Positions 52,776 to 62,996 of a stretch of DNA of 64,000 nucleotides are shown here, one piece after another; positions within the stretch are counted from its first letter, which is position 1; each line of letters starts with the position of its first letter. The notes beneath the pieces are model-generated. The model worked only from the letters and a program-made list of their open reading frames with translations. It had not been told where the DNA came from and ran no database searches. The position numbers and the translations under genes are program-made. The stretch lies in the NCBI GenBank assembly GCA_905233975.1, contig CAJOGD010000004.1, positions 186,001 to 250,000 on the forward strand. The letters are read 5' to 3'. Origin of the DNA: an uncultured Alphaproteobacteria bacterium. GTDB lineage: Bacteria; Pseudomonadota; Alphaproteobacteria; Rs-D84.

Positions 52776-54455
52776 ATGATGTTAAAAACAAATATTTCGT
52801 TGTGTGCGCTTTCGCGTGTATTGGCGGTTGTTGGCGCTTTGTCTTTGGGTGCGTGTGCACGTTCAACGGTGGACGCGGAATATCAGGGCGGTTATATGGC
52901 AACGCCGACGGTCGATTATGTCGAAGGGTTGGACGTTTATTCGGCGCCGCATCAGGATTCTTTCCTTAATCAATTGGCGATGAATTATCGTTCTTATGCG
53001 ATATATAATGCGCGGACCAGTGGGTATCCCGATATTGGTGAATTGTTTGCGCAAAAGGCTGTGGCGGCGTTTTCTGGCGAAGTGCCGTTCCCGGAATCGA
53101 TTGATAATTGGCCGGTCCAAGATGATTCTGCCGCGTATAGTTTGATGATGGCATACAATGATATGATTGAATTGCTTCAGAATGATGCCGGGGTGACGAA
53201 CCCAGAGTTGGCCGCGGAACTTCAGGCAAAGTATGATTGTTGGCTGTCCGCCACCGCAAGTGGCCAGGGTGCAACCGCACGTGAATGTCAGACCCGATTC
53301 GAAAATACTTTGGCCGCGTTGCGCGATTGTACTGGGGGCCGGGTTATAAATCCGATTGTGGAACGCGAAGTCACAGAAGAAGTTGTTGAAGCCAGGACTG
53401 TGAACAATGGCCGCGCCGCAAGGGTTGGGACCTTTTATCCGGAAACGTCCGGCATGGCCGCGATGCGCGGAACGAATCGGGCGCGTGATGGTGTTATTAT
53501 TGTGAATAATGTTAATGTGCCGGAACACCTGATTAATCCGGAACCGGTTCAACCGATGGTTTTTAATCAGAATATTTACGGTGGCGATAAAACCCTGAAT
53601 GATAACAGCACGCGAAACAGCAATAATGTTAAAAACGCCGGCAATACCAGTGTTGTTGAAAAATCCAGTTGCCCATGCGCACGTCAAAATGGTAATGATG
53701 GCGCGTCGCAACAAAGTGTTCAGGAAAATTATCAACCGATATCATTGACGGTTAATTCGAGTCCGGTGTCGGTGCAAAATCCGACGGCAAACTGTCCATG
53801 CGCGAATAAACCGAGTGAGGTAAATATTGTCGCAGATGGCATGGTTTCGCGTGAAGAATTTATAGAATTAATGATGATGATGCGTGCGGAATTGGCGGCG
53901 ATAAACGCGCGTCTTGATGAAATTCAGGCGCAAAAGAATGAACCTGTGGTGCGTCATAGGGACGAAACGACCGTTATCAAGGTTCAACAAATTCCCGTCG
54001 AACCGAAACAGCATGTTATGGAAGAGGTTTTTGAAATCCGCTTTGACTTTGACAAGGCGACAATAAAACCTGAATACGAAGATATAATTCGCCAGTTGGT
54101 TGGTGTCACGCGCGCCAACAAGAATGTAAAGGTTTCTGTGGTCGGCCATACCGATACATCGGGCAGCAAATCTTATAACTATGCCCTGGGTGGTCGTCGG
54201 GCCGAGGCGGTGCAGAAAATGCTGATAGATTACGGTATCCCGTCAAGTCAGATTGTTGCCGTTAGTGCGGGCGAAGAAGATTTGAAAGTTCCGACACCGG
54301 ACGGTGTGCGTAATGCCGAAAATCGTCGTGTTCGCGTTGTCAAAGAAGTGACATATACTGAACCGGCGGACGAAAGTTATGCACCGGTTGCGGATGTTGA
54401 TGTTGAACAATTCTATACGGATTGTGAAAACGGGGACTGTGAAACGGAATATTAA
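52776..54455 (+). CDS. OmpA-like peptidoglycan-binding lipoprotein
   Basis: This 559-residue lipoprotein has the lipobox SLGACARS. A long middle contains a Cys-pair motif repeated twice (SCPCARQN and NCPCANKP) and a short coiled coil (EEFIELMMMMRAELAAINARL). The C-terminal OmpA/Pal domain (about residues 425-535) has FEIRFDFDKATIKPEY, VVGHTDTSGSKSYN and GGRRAEAVQKML, ending NAENRRVRVV. Such proteins tether the outer membrane to peptidoglycan. It is much larger than Pal (about 170), and the tolB neighbour of pal is absent, so it is probably a separate envelope anchor. The ATG at 52776 follows AAAGGA; a TATAAT box lies at 52740. Confidence 0.9.
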   Translation: MMLKTNISLCALSRVLAVVGALSLGACARSTVDAEYQGGYMATPTVDYVEGLDVYSAPHQDSFLNQLAMNYRSYAIYNARTSGYPDIGELFAQKAVAAFSGEVPFPESIDNWPVQDDSAAYSLMMAYNDMIELLQNDAGVTNPELAAELQAKYDCWLSATASGQGATARECQTRFENTLAALRDCTGGRVINPIVEREVTEEVVEARTVNNGRAARVGTFYPETSGMAAMRGTNRARDGVIIVNNVNVPEHLINPEPVQPMVFNQNIYGGDKTLNDNSTRNSNNVKNAGNTSVVEKSSCPCARQNGNDGASQQSVQENYQPISLTVNSSPVSVQNPTANCPCANKPSEVNIVADGMVSREEFIELMMMMRAELAAINARLDEIQAQKNEPVVRHRDETTVIKVQQIPVEPKQHVMEEVFEIRFDFDKATIKPEYEDIIRQLVGVTRANKNVKVSVVGHTDTSGSKSYNYALGGRRAEAVQKMLIDYGIPSSQIVAVSAGEEDLKVPTPDGVRNAENRRVRVVKEVTYTEPADESYAPVADVDVEQFYTDCENGDCETEY

Positions 54456-54477
54456 AAAACGGTGATTGCGAAAACGC

Positions 54478-54505
54478 TTGACAAAAGTTTTTGTTAGTAT
54501 ATAAT
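54478..54505 (+). promoter_or_regulatory. Near-consensus sigma-70-type promoter
   Basis: TTGACA (54478-54483), 16-base spacer, TATAAT (54500-54505), the closest match to consensus in the window, 39 bases upstream of the small gene at 54545. Confidence 0.75.
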
Positions 54506-54544
54506 CGTGGTCGCCAGAGAGATGCTTTGTAAAAGGTATGTAAA

Positions 54545-54706
54545 ATGGTAGATGATATAAATGTTCTTAATACAGCACGTCGGAAGATGGCATTTCGTGG
54601 TGCGGCTGGTAATGTGTTTCCTTTGAAGCAAGCTTTGGTGAACGCTGGTATTCCAGAGAGTGACATTACCGCTGGACGTCGGCCAAATGACGGGTTTGTA
54701 AAATAA
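54545..54706 (+). CDS. Small protein, 53 residues
   Basis: The start MVDDINVLNTARRKMAFR follows AAAGG, and a consensus promoter lies 39 bases upstream. The protein is basic, short, has no signal peptide, and ends FVK after a Pro/Gly-rich turn (NAGIPESDITAGRRPNDG). No family is recognised. Strong transcription and translation signals argue that it is real; its small size and basic nature would suit a nucleic-acid or ribosome-associated factor, which is a guess. Confidence 0.55.
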   Translation: MVDDINVLNTARRKMAFRGAAGNVFPLKQALVNAGIPESDITAGRRPNDGFVK

Positions 54707-54838
54707 CCGAATTTTGGTTATATGCAATTTTGCGTGGCAGGGCGTATGCTTTGCCATGCTTTTTTTTGTAAAAATAATTTGGAGAAAGGTGTCTTTCGTG
54801 GTATAATGGTTCCCGAGGATATTAGAAGGGAGTTTCAT

Positions 54839-55255
54839 ATGTTTAAAAAGTTATTCATAATTTTAACGGTTTTTATGCCGGGTCTTTGTTTCGGGGCTTT
54901 GTCGGGGTTGCAAAACTCTGGTGAATTCGATGGTGGGTATTATTCCGATTATAACTATGACGAGCTGGATACTGTGCCGGGGGCCGAAGGAATGGATGAT
55001 ATGCAGGTTAACTCAGAGCTGCGTCATGATATTCAGGTTTTGGACGAACAAATTGCAGCGTGTGAACGCAAGCGCAAGGGTTGGGTCGCGGCCACGATTG
55101 TTGGTGGTGTCGGTGTTGTTGGAACCGGGATTGCGGCACTGGTACAAAATAGCAAGATTCAAGAGAAAAAGTCAGAGTTAGGTCAGGTTAAAGCGAATGT
55201 TGATAACACAGATCGTCAAATCCAAGAAGCAAATAGAACATTGAATAATATGTAA
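54839..55255 (+). CDS. Exported coiled-coil protein, 138 residues
   Basis: The product has a signal peptide (MFKKLFIILTVFMPGLCFGA), an acidic linker (GGYYSDYNYDELDTVPGAEG), a short helix with CERKRKGWVAA, a TM-like Gly-rich helix (TIVGGVGVVGTGIAALV) and a C-terminal coiled coil (QEKKSELGQVKANVDNTDR). The same layout occurs in the N-terminal 110 residues of the next gene (CEGKKKGFMIAG, TM-like helix, coiled coil), so the two are related modules. The ATG at 54839 follows GAAGGGAG; a TATAAT box lies near 54801. Function unknown; possibly an envelope-spanning helical scaffold. Confidence 0.68.
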   Translation: MFKKLFIILTVFMPGLCFGALSGLQNSGEFDGGYYSDYNYDELDTVPGAEGMDDMQVNSELRHDIQVLDEQIAACERKRKGWVAATIVGGVGVVGTGIAALVQNSKIQEKKSELGQVKANVDNTDRQIQEANRTLNNM

Positions 55256-55272
55256 TCATAGGGGTTCAAGAG

Positions 55273-57510
55273 ATGAGAATGAAAAATTTTATATCTTTGA
55301 TTGGTTTGTTTGCGGTTGTTGGTGCGACGGTTAATGATTATGCACATGGTGTGGCGATGACGCCGCAAAATCAAAGTCTGTTAAAGCAAAAGCAGGCTAA
55401 AATCGCGGAACTTGAAAAATGTGAAGGCAAAAAGAAAGGCTTTATGATTGCGGGTATATCAACGCTTGGGCTTACCGCCGGTGGGATTGCTTTGAATGTT
55501 GTCCAGGCAAACAAGAGTAATCGGTTGTCCAGTGAAATAGATGCGGCGCGTCAGGATTTAAGTGCAAAGCAAGGTGAACTTGCGAATGTTCAGGGATTAA
55601 TAGCACAAAGAGATCGCGAACGTCGGCGCGCGGAATGTGAAGCCCAAGACGGCAAACGTTGGACCGACGATGGTCGTTGCGTGGACAATGTTGTGCAGGC
55701 ACAGGTGGAAACCGGGGGCAATGACGGTGTTGCGCAAAGTCTGTATGCAGGTTATGAATTGGACTGTGATCATGTGGAATTTAGGTTTTTTGAACATACG
55801 GATTATGAAGCGACCAAGGCGCGTTTAGATGCCGAATGCCGTAAATGGACGGGGCGTGATATGGTATCACCTTTGGGCATTTCGGTGAATGGTCAAATGG
55901 TTTATAGATGTGCGGATTATAAAGAAAAAGCGCGTTGCGATTATGATGATGGTATTGTTATGTTGGGGGGACTTATTGGTCAACCTTGTGCGGAACATAT
56001 CAAAGATATAGCGAATTCTAATTTTACCGGAATATGGACGCGTGATGAAAAGGGTAAGTATTCTTGTAAAGAATCTGAAAACAGCACATTGCCGGTGCCA
56101 TGTGTTTGCAAACCCAAAGAAGAATCGAATGTGGTACCGCCTGTGACACCGTTGCCCGCACCAAAACCGACAAGTGATCGCGTTTTGGGCAAGGATTGTT
56201 TAAAAGGCGATTTGCCGCATAATGCAACCAAGGGTATATATTGGGAAAAACCGGGGAATTATCAATGCCTGAGTGAAGATAAGTTGGTGCCATGTTCGTG
56301 TAAAGTGACGGATTGTGCCAGTGGGTTCGAAGTGCAAAATTTCGAAAAATGTGTTGCGGGTTCTATCGATCCATTAAAGCCGATTCAACCAACGCCGGTT
56401 GAACCCGGAAAGCCGGAATACAACGATATTGATGCAAAAACATGTAAATTGTCCGGTGGCGATTGGCAATATAAATCCGGTTCCAAAAGGTACGAATGTT
56501 TCTGTGGAATAAACCAATCGGCAAGTGACAAGAACATGGTGCAAACCGCCGGATTCAAAACATGCGCATGCAAGAAAAATTATATTTGGGTTGATGACAA
56601 TGATCATTCCAAAGGGTGCAAGCGAGGAGTATCCGCCGCGGAAAGTGCAGAATTGAATAAAATAACCAATCTTTACGGCAAATTTGAAAAGAAGGTCGAT
56701 TCAATGGATACCAAGGCCGGTCAGGTTGAAAATGCCGCAAAGGCCGCGGGTAATGCAAGCAATGCGACCAGTGCCAGAAACTATGCCGACCAGGCCAAAA
56801 AGTATTTTGGTGAAATTGAAAATCTGCATATAGACGCGGGGGCTTTGTATGACGATATAAATGGTTTGATTGCCGGTTTAAGTGGCGAACTAAAGTCCAA
56901 GGCTCAGCCATATAAACAAGATGCGGACACGTTGAATTCCCGTATGGAATCCATTGTTAGCAAGGCGCGCAATGCCGCATCCAGGGCAGAGCAATCCGCG
57001 GTCGCGCTTGAAAAGTCGGCTGCTACGAATAAAACCTGTAAGACACAACAGTGCCAAAAGTGTGTTGATACGGGCGGAAAATGGGAAGAACAATTGGGTG
57101 GGACCGCGTTTTGTAGATGCGATAGAAAACAAGACTTGGTTTCCGATAGCAGCAAGATGTTGTATTGCAAACCTGCAAATGGAAATAGTTCGTCGGGTTC
57201 TAAAGGCACTTCGGGAAGCACCCCTGTGACCAGCAGTAATCCAGAAGTTCAGAATTGTTTTAACAAAGTTAGAACGTATTTGGTTAGGGAATGTCCAAAG
57301 TGTGTCGGGAGTTTGAATTCTGGCCATGGAATTGATGCGGCGGAATGGGATTTGAACGGAATGGGGTATTGTGAAGATATTGCTGCGGGTGGTGGATATT
57401 CAACCACGATATGGGAACGGACCGATTCAAGTAATACGGTTTTCAAGATTATGGCTAAGAACGGTTCGTTTAGATGGTTATTTTGTCCGGCAAAATGTGG
57501 AAAAATTTAG
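55273..57510 (+). CDS. Large exported Cys-rich coiled-coil protein, 745 residues
   Basis: It starts MRMKNFISLIGLFAVVGATV (signal). Then come KCEGKKKGFMIAG, a TM-like helix, and a first coiled coil (about 75-125). A series of Cys-rich modules follows (CDYDDGIVMLGG, KPKEESNVVPPVTPLPAP linker, CSCKVTDCASGF, CFCGINQSAS). A second coiled coil spans about 455-585 (AESAELNKITNLYGKFEKK, VENAAKAAGNASNATSAR). The C-terminal Cys modules (CKTQQCQKCVDTGGKWEE, CFNKVRTYLVRECPKCVG) end in FCPAKCGKI. No family is recognised. It shares its N-terminal module with 54839-55255, is spaced 17 bases after it, and is closed by the terminator at 57514. Confidence 0.72.
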   Translation: MRMKNFISLIGLFAVVGATVNDYAHGVAMTPQNQSLLKQKQAKIAELEKCEGKKKGFMIAGISTLGLTAGGIALNVVQANKSNRLSSEIDAARQDLSAKQGELANVQGLIAQRDRERRRAECEAQDGKRWTDDGRCVDNVVQAQVETGGNDGVAQSLYAGYELDCDHVEFRFFEHTDYEATKARLDAECRKWTGRDMVSPLGISVNGQMVYRCADYKEKARCDYDDGIVMLGGLIGQPCAEHIKDIANSNFTGIWTRDEKGKYSCKESENSTLPVPCVCKPKEESNVVPPVTPLPAPKPTSDRVLGKDCLKGDLPHNATKGIYWEKPGNYQCLSEDKLVPCSCKVTDCASGFEVQNFEKCVAGSIDPLKPIQPTPVEPGKPEYNDIDAKTCKLSGGDWQYKSGSKRYECFCGINQSASDKNMVQTAGFKTCACKKNYIWVDDNDHSKGCKRGVSAAESAELNKITNLYGKFEKKVDSMDTKAGQVENAAKAAGNASNATSARNYADQAKKYFGEIENLHIDAGALYDDINGLIAGLSGELKSKAQPYKQDADTLNSRMESIVSKARNAASRAEQSAVALEKSAATNKTCKTQQCQKCVDTGGKWEEQLGGTAFCRCDRKQDLVSDSSKMLYCKPANGNSSSGSKGTSGSTPVTSSNPEVQNCFNKVRTYLVRECPKCVGSLNSGHGIDAAEWDLNGMGYCEDIAAGGGYSTTIWERTDSSNTVFKIMAKNGSFRWLFCPAKCGKI

Positions 57511-57513
57511 GTT

Positions 57514-57548
57514 AAAAATCCCCCGCGTGTGCGGGGATTTTTATTGTT
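57514..57548 (+). terminator. Bidirectional terminator
   Basis: AATCCCCCGCGTGTGCGGGG with T5 on one side and A-rich sequence on the other, between convergent genes. Confidence 0.85.
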
Positions 57549-57570
57549 GGTATTACATCGCTAATACTAA

Positions 57571-57777
57571 TCACTTTTTCACAGCCCAGAAGAGGGCAAG
57601 CAGCCAACCAATGCCGGTCCAGCCAAAGACCCATGACGCAACACGAATACGCATTGCAACCGCTTTGGCCTTGTCATTTTTGGCGGCAAGGTATGCCGGC
57701 GCAAGTATAATCGCAACCAGCGCACCCGCCGCCACAATGTATTTTATTATTAAAATATGTTCCGGTTTTAACGGCAT
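57571..57777 (-). CDS. Small membrane protein, superinfection-immunity-like
   Basis: The 68-residue protein has two TM helices (about 8-30 and 45-66) and ends FGWTGIGWLLALFWAVKK. The motif GWTGIGW followed by a hydrophobic helix is the hallmark of the superinfection immunity protein family, first known from phage T4 Imm, which blocks DNA entry. Many bacterial chromosomes carry such small proteins with no proven phage role. It starts 2 bases downstream of the enolase stop, on the same strand, so it is probably co-transcribed with eno. Confidence 0.72.
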   Translation of the reverse strand: MPLKPEHILIIKYIVAAGALVAIILAPAYLAAKNDKAKAVAMRIRVASWVFGWTGIGWLLALFWAVKK

Positions 57778-57779
57778 CT

Positions 57780-59060
<1,281 letters not shown>

Positions 59061-59135
59061 TTACTTGTTACTTTTTTTTCTTTCGGATTTGTGGTATAAT
59101 ATAGCAACATAATAGAGGAAAGAGAACAAAAAAAT

Positions 59136-62100
59136 ATGATAAAAAAATGGGCTCCGTTTTTATGCTGTTTGACCCCAATTTGTGCGTTCGCAGAAGACAC
59201 CATAATTCCGGGGACGCCGGGCCAAATGTCCCAGATTGACGGGGCTTTGAGCCTGGGTGAGGGTTCTTATATTTTCCAATCTGGGGCGGGCATAAATGTC
59301 GGTGGTGGGATAACGACCGCGGGGGGTGTGTATGTCGGGTATGATGCGGTGGCGCCACTTGTCGGGGGCAGTATTTATGCCGAATCGGGTATCGATACAA
59401 ATTATTCCATTATAACCAACGGAAGTGTTTCAATAGGCGGCGTTTTAGATGTTGCCGCAACCAAGAATTTAACCATTGGTGGTTCGGGCGGCGCGTTGTA
59501 TAACTTTGTCGCCAATGCCATAGAGGTTGGCGGCGGGTTGAACCTTTACGGAAATATCGTGTCGGCCGGGCAATTTGTTGCGTCGGGCAGTGGGACCGCG
59601 ACCATAGAGGCAAATTCTTTATCGATTACGAACAACGGCACTTTCCAAGCGTTGGATTCCAAAAATGTGACGGTAAATGTTGGAACGGGAATGTTCAATG
59701 TTTCGGGCGGTGGTATTGAAAACAAGGCAAGTGGGACAATGTCTTTGACCGCCGGTCAGATTATTGCGAAAAATATAACAAACGAATCGAATTATGGAAC
59801 GTTGAATATCAATGCAACTTCTTTGCAATTAAGCGGCGGCGATTCGACAACAAACGCATCGTTTATTAACAAGGGGAATTTTACCGGTGTTGTTTCGGGT
59901 GCAACGACACTTGCGCATGGGTTTGATTTATCAAGCATGGGCGCGGCAAATACGTTCAGTTTGACAACCGGAACATTGGTGCTGAATGACAGGATAGACG
60001 CGTTTTATGACAATAATTTGGCTTCGTTTACGGTTAATGTCACCGGCGGCATAATAAGTGCGAATACGATTCGCAATGGCTATGATAATTTGTCGGCAAT
60101 AATGAATTTGTCTGCGTCGGGTGGTATTAATGCAATCGGGGTCGTTGCAAATGGCGGAACGATGAGTTTATCTGCGCCGAATATATCGGTTGGCGCGGGT
60201 GGAATTTCGGTTGCGGATACGGGGATTTTAAATATATCGAACGCGACAACAATTACATCGGCCGGCGCGGTGTCTGTGGCCGGGAACCTGACCGCCGGTG
60301 CGACCGGTGCGGCCCAAGGGGAATTTGGTGTCGGAACGGGTTGGACCGATATTAATACGGGGACTAATGGCTTTAATGTTGGTGGTGTTTCTGCGAATGG
60401 TTCGGGGAACGGCGTCGGGATTTATGCGCAAACGGTAAATGTTGCAAATAATGTTTTGTCGAATAATGCCGGCGGCGTTGCATTTAATACGAATACTTTG
60501 AACGTTGGTGGAAACATTGGTGGCGATGACGTTGCGATAAATAATATGAATTCGGCCACAGGAACGAATATCACCGTTGGTGGCAATATACTTGGCGGAA
60601 CGGATATTATCGGACTTGGGCATATGACGGTTGGCGGCGATTATCTTTTTGATGATAATAGTCGTCTGGTTGCATTTGCTAATTCGGGAACCGGTTTTTC
60701 GTATTGGGGAACGGCAACATTTGATAGTGCGAACAATGTTAGTGTTATAACTAATAATGTTGTGGGCGCAGAACCGTTGATTTCTGTATCTGGGCAATTA
60801 ATAACGAATATTAGTGGTGGTGTGGCATCGCCCGATAATTCGCCGCTGTTGGATTCGCAGATTGGCATTAACCTGCGCAGTGTTGTTAATGGCAATAGTG
60901 CGATATGGCTGGTGCATGCGGATAGCGGTATCCAAGAACTTGCCACGCGTATTTCGGGACTTAGCATAAATTTCTGTAATGCGACCGGCACGATTTGTAT
61001 GGATTATTTGGCCGCGACCGGTGGCGGATATAATGGTGCGGGAACGGATTTGCCGATACATCTTGTATCTTATGATACGGACGGTGATGGCGAAAACGAT
61101 AGTTTATATGTTGTGTTCGATGATGTTTTGGTGCCGAATGGCGGTTTGTTGAAATTGCAACCGATTGTTGCAAGTGCGCCGTATTACACAACCGGCGAAT
61201 ATCAATCGGCCGGGGCGTTGGATAATTTGATTGAATATGAATTATTGACCAAGGGATTTTCATACGAATCGCCGATGGGTGTTGCGCGGATACTGTTTGA
61301 TGATACGGTGTTGCATCGGGTTAGCGAAGAATTGTATCAACGCATGAATTACTATTGGCTGCACGATGATCCGAACGTTATTCGTGCGTTTAGTCGCGTC
61401 TTTCAATTGCGCGAAGCGAACCAGATTGCGGACATGTTAGAATTAAATACGCATACGGTATTCAAAGATTTGTCTGATCGGTTTATCGATGAATCTATTT
61501 GGAATCGTAATCGTCGCGTGAACAAGGCGTGGTTTGTTGCGGACTATGGTTATTTTGTTGATGATATGGTTGATAATCATGCACATGGTTCGCGAATCGG
61601 TTTTAATTTTGGATATGATTGGCAGTTAAACAAGACATTAATCTTGGGCTGGACGGGGCATGTCGCGCATACACGCGGATTGGACGGTGATGTTATCGAC
61701 CTTGGGTATGGAACGGTTGAGGCGACCGGGCATGTTAATACCGATGTTCGTAATTTGAATGTAGGCGGCGGTATGTATTTCATTCAGACTTTGAATAACA
61801 AGTTGCGTTGGTATGGCGATGCGATGTTGGATTTGAATTTTATCGACATCACGCGCGACCAGACATGGGTTGACACGATTAATGGTGATGCGGTGTCGTA
61901 TGGTTTGGTTGGTGAAACCGGTTTGATACACGATTGGTTGAATCAGTATATCGTTGGCAATCTGTATCTGCGTATGGGGTATAACTTTGGTTTTGACATG
62001 ACCGAAAAGGTCGGCGGTGTGAATTACATGAATTTGGACTTTGACGGACACTTTATCTTGACCCCCGGGTATTCATTGACCGCCCAGAAACGTATTTATC

Positions 62101-62369
62101 CATCGGCGTGGTTCCAATTCAGGCCCTATGCGACGCTTGGTGTCGAATATGATTTGATTTCTGCGCCTGATACGATGAAGTACAAATTCGCGGCGGTGAA
62201 TCCATGGACGGAATATGATGTCGGTGTGGATCCGCTGTGGGTGCATGCGGGCGTGGGCGTGGAATTCCTTTCGGTTAATGGTTTGCACTTTGGTGTGGGC
62301 TATCGGTACCAGTATAATGCAAATGTCCAAATGCATAAAATCCACCTTTCGGGAATGTATAGGTTTTAA
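59136..62369 (+). CDS. Autotransporter, 1077 residues
   Basis: This type V secreted protein has a signal peptide (to about CAFAED). Its passenger (about 25-740) is rich in Gly, Ser, Asn and Thr, with the beta-helix pattern of short turns (NNGTFQALDSKNVTVN, GNITVGGNI-like rungs). It has a linker and a C-terminal barrel (about 780-1077: WFVADYGYFV, RIGFNFGYDWQLN, VNTDVRNLNVGGGMYF, GLHFGVGYRYQYN, ending HLSGMYRF). The terminal Phe is typical for BAM. The passenger may be displayed as an adhesin; no catalytic site is seen. A TATAAT box lies at 59095. GAGGAAAG is about 15 bases before the ATG, a long spacing. Confidence 0.9.
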   Translation: MIKKWAPFLCCLTPICAFAEDTIIPGTPGQMSQIDGALSLGEGSYIFQSGAGINVGGGITTAGGVYVGYDAVAPLVGGSIYAESGIDTNYSIITNGSVSIGGVLDVAATKNLTIGGSGGALYNFVANAIEVGGGLNLYGNIVSAGQFVASGSGTATIEANSLSITNNGTFQALDSKNVTVNVGTGMFNVSGGGIENKASGTMSLTAGQIIAKNITNESNYGTLNINATSLQLSGGDSTTNASFINKGNFTGVVSGATTLAHGFDLSSMGAANTFSLTTGTLVLNDRIDAFYDNNLASFTVNVTGGIISANTIRNGYDNLSAIMNLSASGGINAIGVVANGGTMSLSAPNISVGAGGISVADTGILNISNATTITSAGAVSVAGNLTAGATGAAQGEFGVGTGWTDINTGTNGFNVGGVSANGSGNGVGIYAQTVNVANNVLSNNAGGVAFNTNTLNVGGNIGGDDVAINNMNSATGTNITVGGNILGGTDIIGLGHMTVGGDYLFDDNSRLVAFANSGTGFSYWGTATFDSANNVSVITNNVVGAEPLISVSGQLITNISGGVASPDNSPLLDSQIGINLRSVVNGNSAIWLVHADSGIQELATRISGLSINFCNATGTICMDYLAATGGGYNGAGTDLPIHLVSYDTDGDGENDSLYVVFDDVLVPNGGLLKLQPIVASAPYYTTGEYQSAGALDNLIEYELLTKGFSYESPMGVARILFDDTVLHRVSEELYQRMNYYWLHDDPNVIRAFSRVFQLREANQIADMLELNTHTVFKDLSDRFIDESIWNRNRRVNKAWFVADYGYFVDDMVDNHAHGSRIGFNFGYDWQLNKTLILGWTGHVAHTRGLDGDVIDLGYGTVEATGHVNTDVRNLNVGGGMYFIQTLNNKLRWYGDAMLDLNFIDITRDQTWVDTINGDAVSYGLVGETGLIHDWLNQYIVGNLYLRMGYNFGFDMTEKVGGVNYMNLDFDGHFILTPGYSLTAQKRIYPSAWFQFRPYATLGVEYDLISAPDTMKYKFAAVNPWTEYDVGVDPLWVHAGVGVEFLSVNGLHFGVGYRYQYNANVQMHKIHLSGMYRF

Positions 62370-62436
62370 TCCGCCTTCGCGCAAAACGCTACGGCGCGAC
62401 TTCGCCGCCCCCCCCCCTTTCCGGTGGAAAGGGGAC

Positions 62437-62655
62437 TTAAAAAACACCGCATTGGAAACCAAGCGGTCGGGGTGTTGAGAAATCACAAGCAATCATGACC
62501 CCCATGGACTTCATATATACTCCATAGGCACCCCAACCAACGGGGCGGTACCAGAATAACGGCACAAAATATCGGAAATTTTGCGGATTACGACATAATG
62601 TGCCGATTGCTTGCGGGCTTCTCAGGGCCCCAAACCAGATTCCCATCTGTGTTCG
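62437..62655 (-). ncRNA. Structured RNA family 2, copy c, orphan, minus strand
   Basis: On the minus strand: promoter TTGCGT (plus 62685-62690) and TAAAAC (62661-62666), 18-base spacer. Helices: CAGAT with ATCTG; GGGC with GCCC; CGGCACA with TGTGCCG; long-range CAAGCAAT (plus 62606-62613) with ATTGCTTG (plus 62486-62493); GGGGTG with CACCCC. The core with TGGAGTATATATGAAGTCCA is conserved. A terminator CCGC/GCGG with T6 ends near 62437. No gene follows on this strand, so this copy acts alone or is a displaced leader. Confidence 0.72.
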
Positions 62656-62756
62656 TCACTGTTTTATCAAAATTGGTAAATTTAACGCAAGTGTTTTTTG
62701 TGGCGGCCCTGTAAAATTTACTTGTTTTTTATTTATGATTTCTGATAAAATAAAAA

Positions 62757-62961
62757 TGTCGGCGGGTGTTCCGTTGATGTGGTTTGAAAGCCACCTCACA
62801 AAGCGTCAATTTACGGCGCGGTTGTTGCGTCGTTTTTTGATGAAAAATTCCTGGCACTTTGGGGGCCAGGAAGGCGGTAAAATATCTTTTAATATACCGC
62901 ACAATTCTTTGTGATTGCTTTCAACCTCCTGGCCACTTGAAGTTATTTCGGTGGTGTTTTT
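62757..62961 (+). ncRNA. Structured RNA family 1, copy d
   Basis: Promoter TTGTTT (62722) and TAAAAT (62746). Almost all paired bases differ from copies a-c yet still pair: TCGGCGG with CCGTTGA; TTGAAAGC (62784-62791) with GCTTTCAA (62917-62924); TCACAAAG (62796-62803) with CTTTGTGA (62907-62914); TTCCTGGC (62848-62855) with GCCAGGAA (62865-62872); GCGGT with ACCGC. GGCCAGGA (62864-62871) can alternatively pair with TCCTGGCC (62927-62934), overlapping the terminator arm CCAC; GTGG (62951-62954) and T5 follow. Confidence 0.75.
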
Positions 62962-62996
62962 ATTCGTTGTTAGTGAAAGGAAAAAAGGGGAGGAAA

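Noticed and set aside
62401-62420. Run of about nine C bases as a phase-variation tract
   Set aside because: It lies after the autotransporter stop codon and outside any promoter spacer, so slippage would not alter a product.
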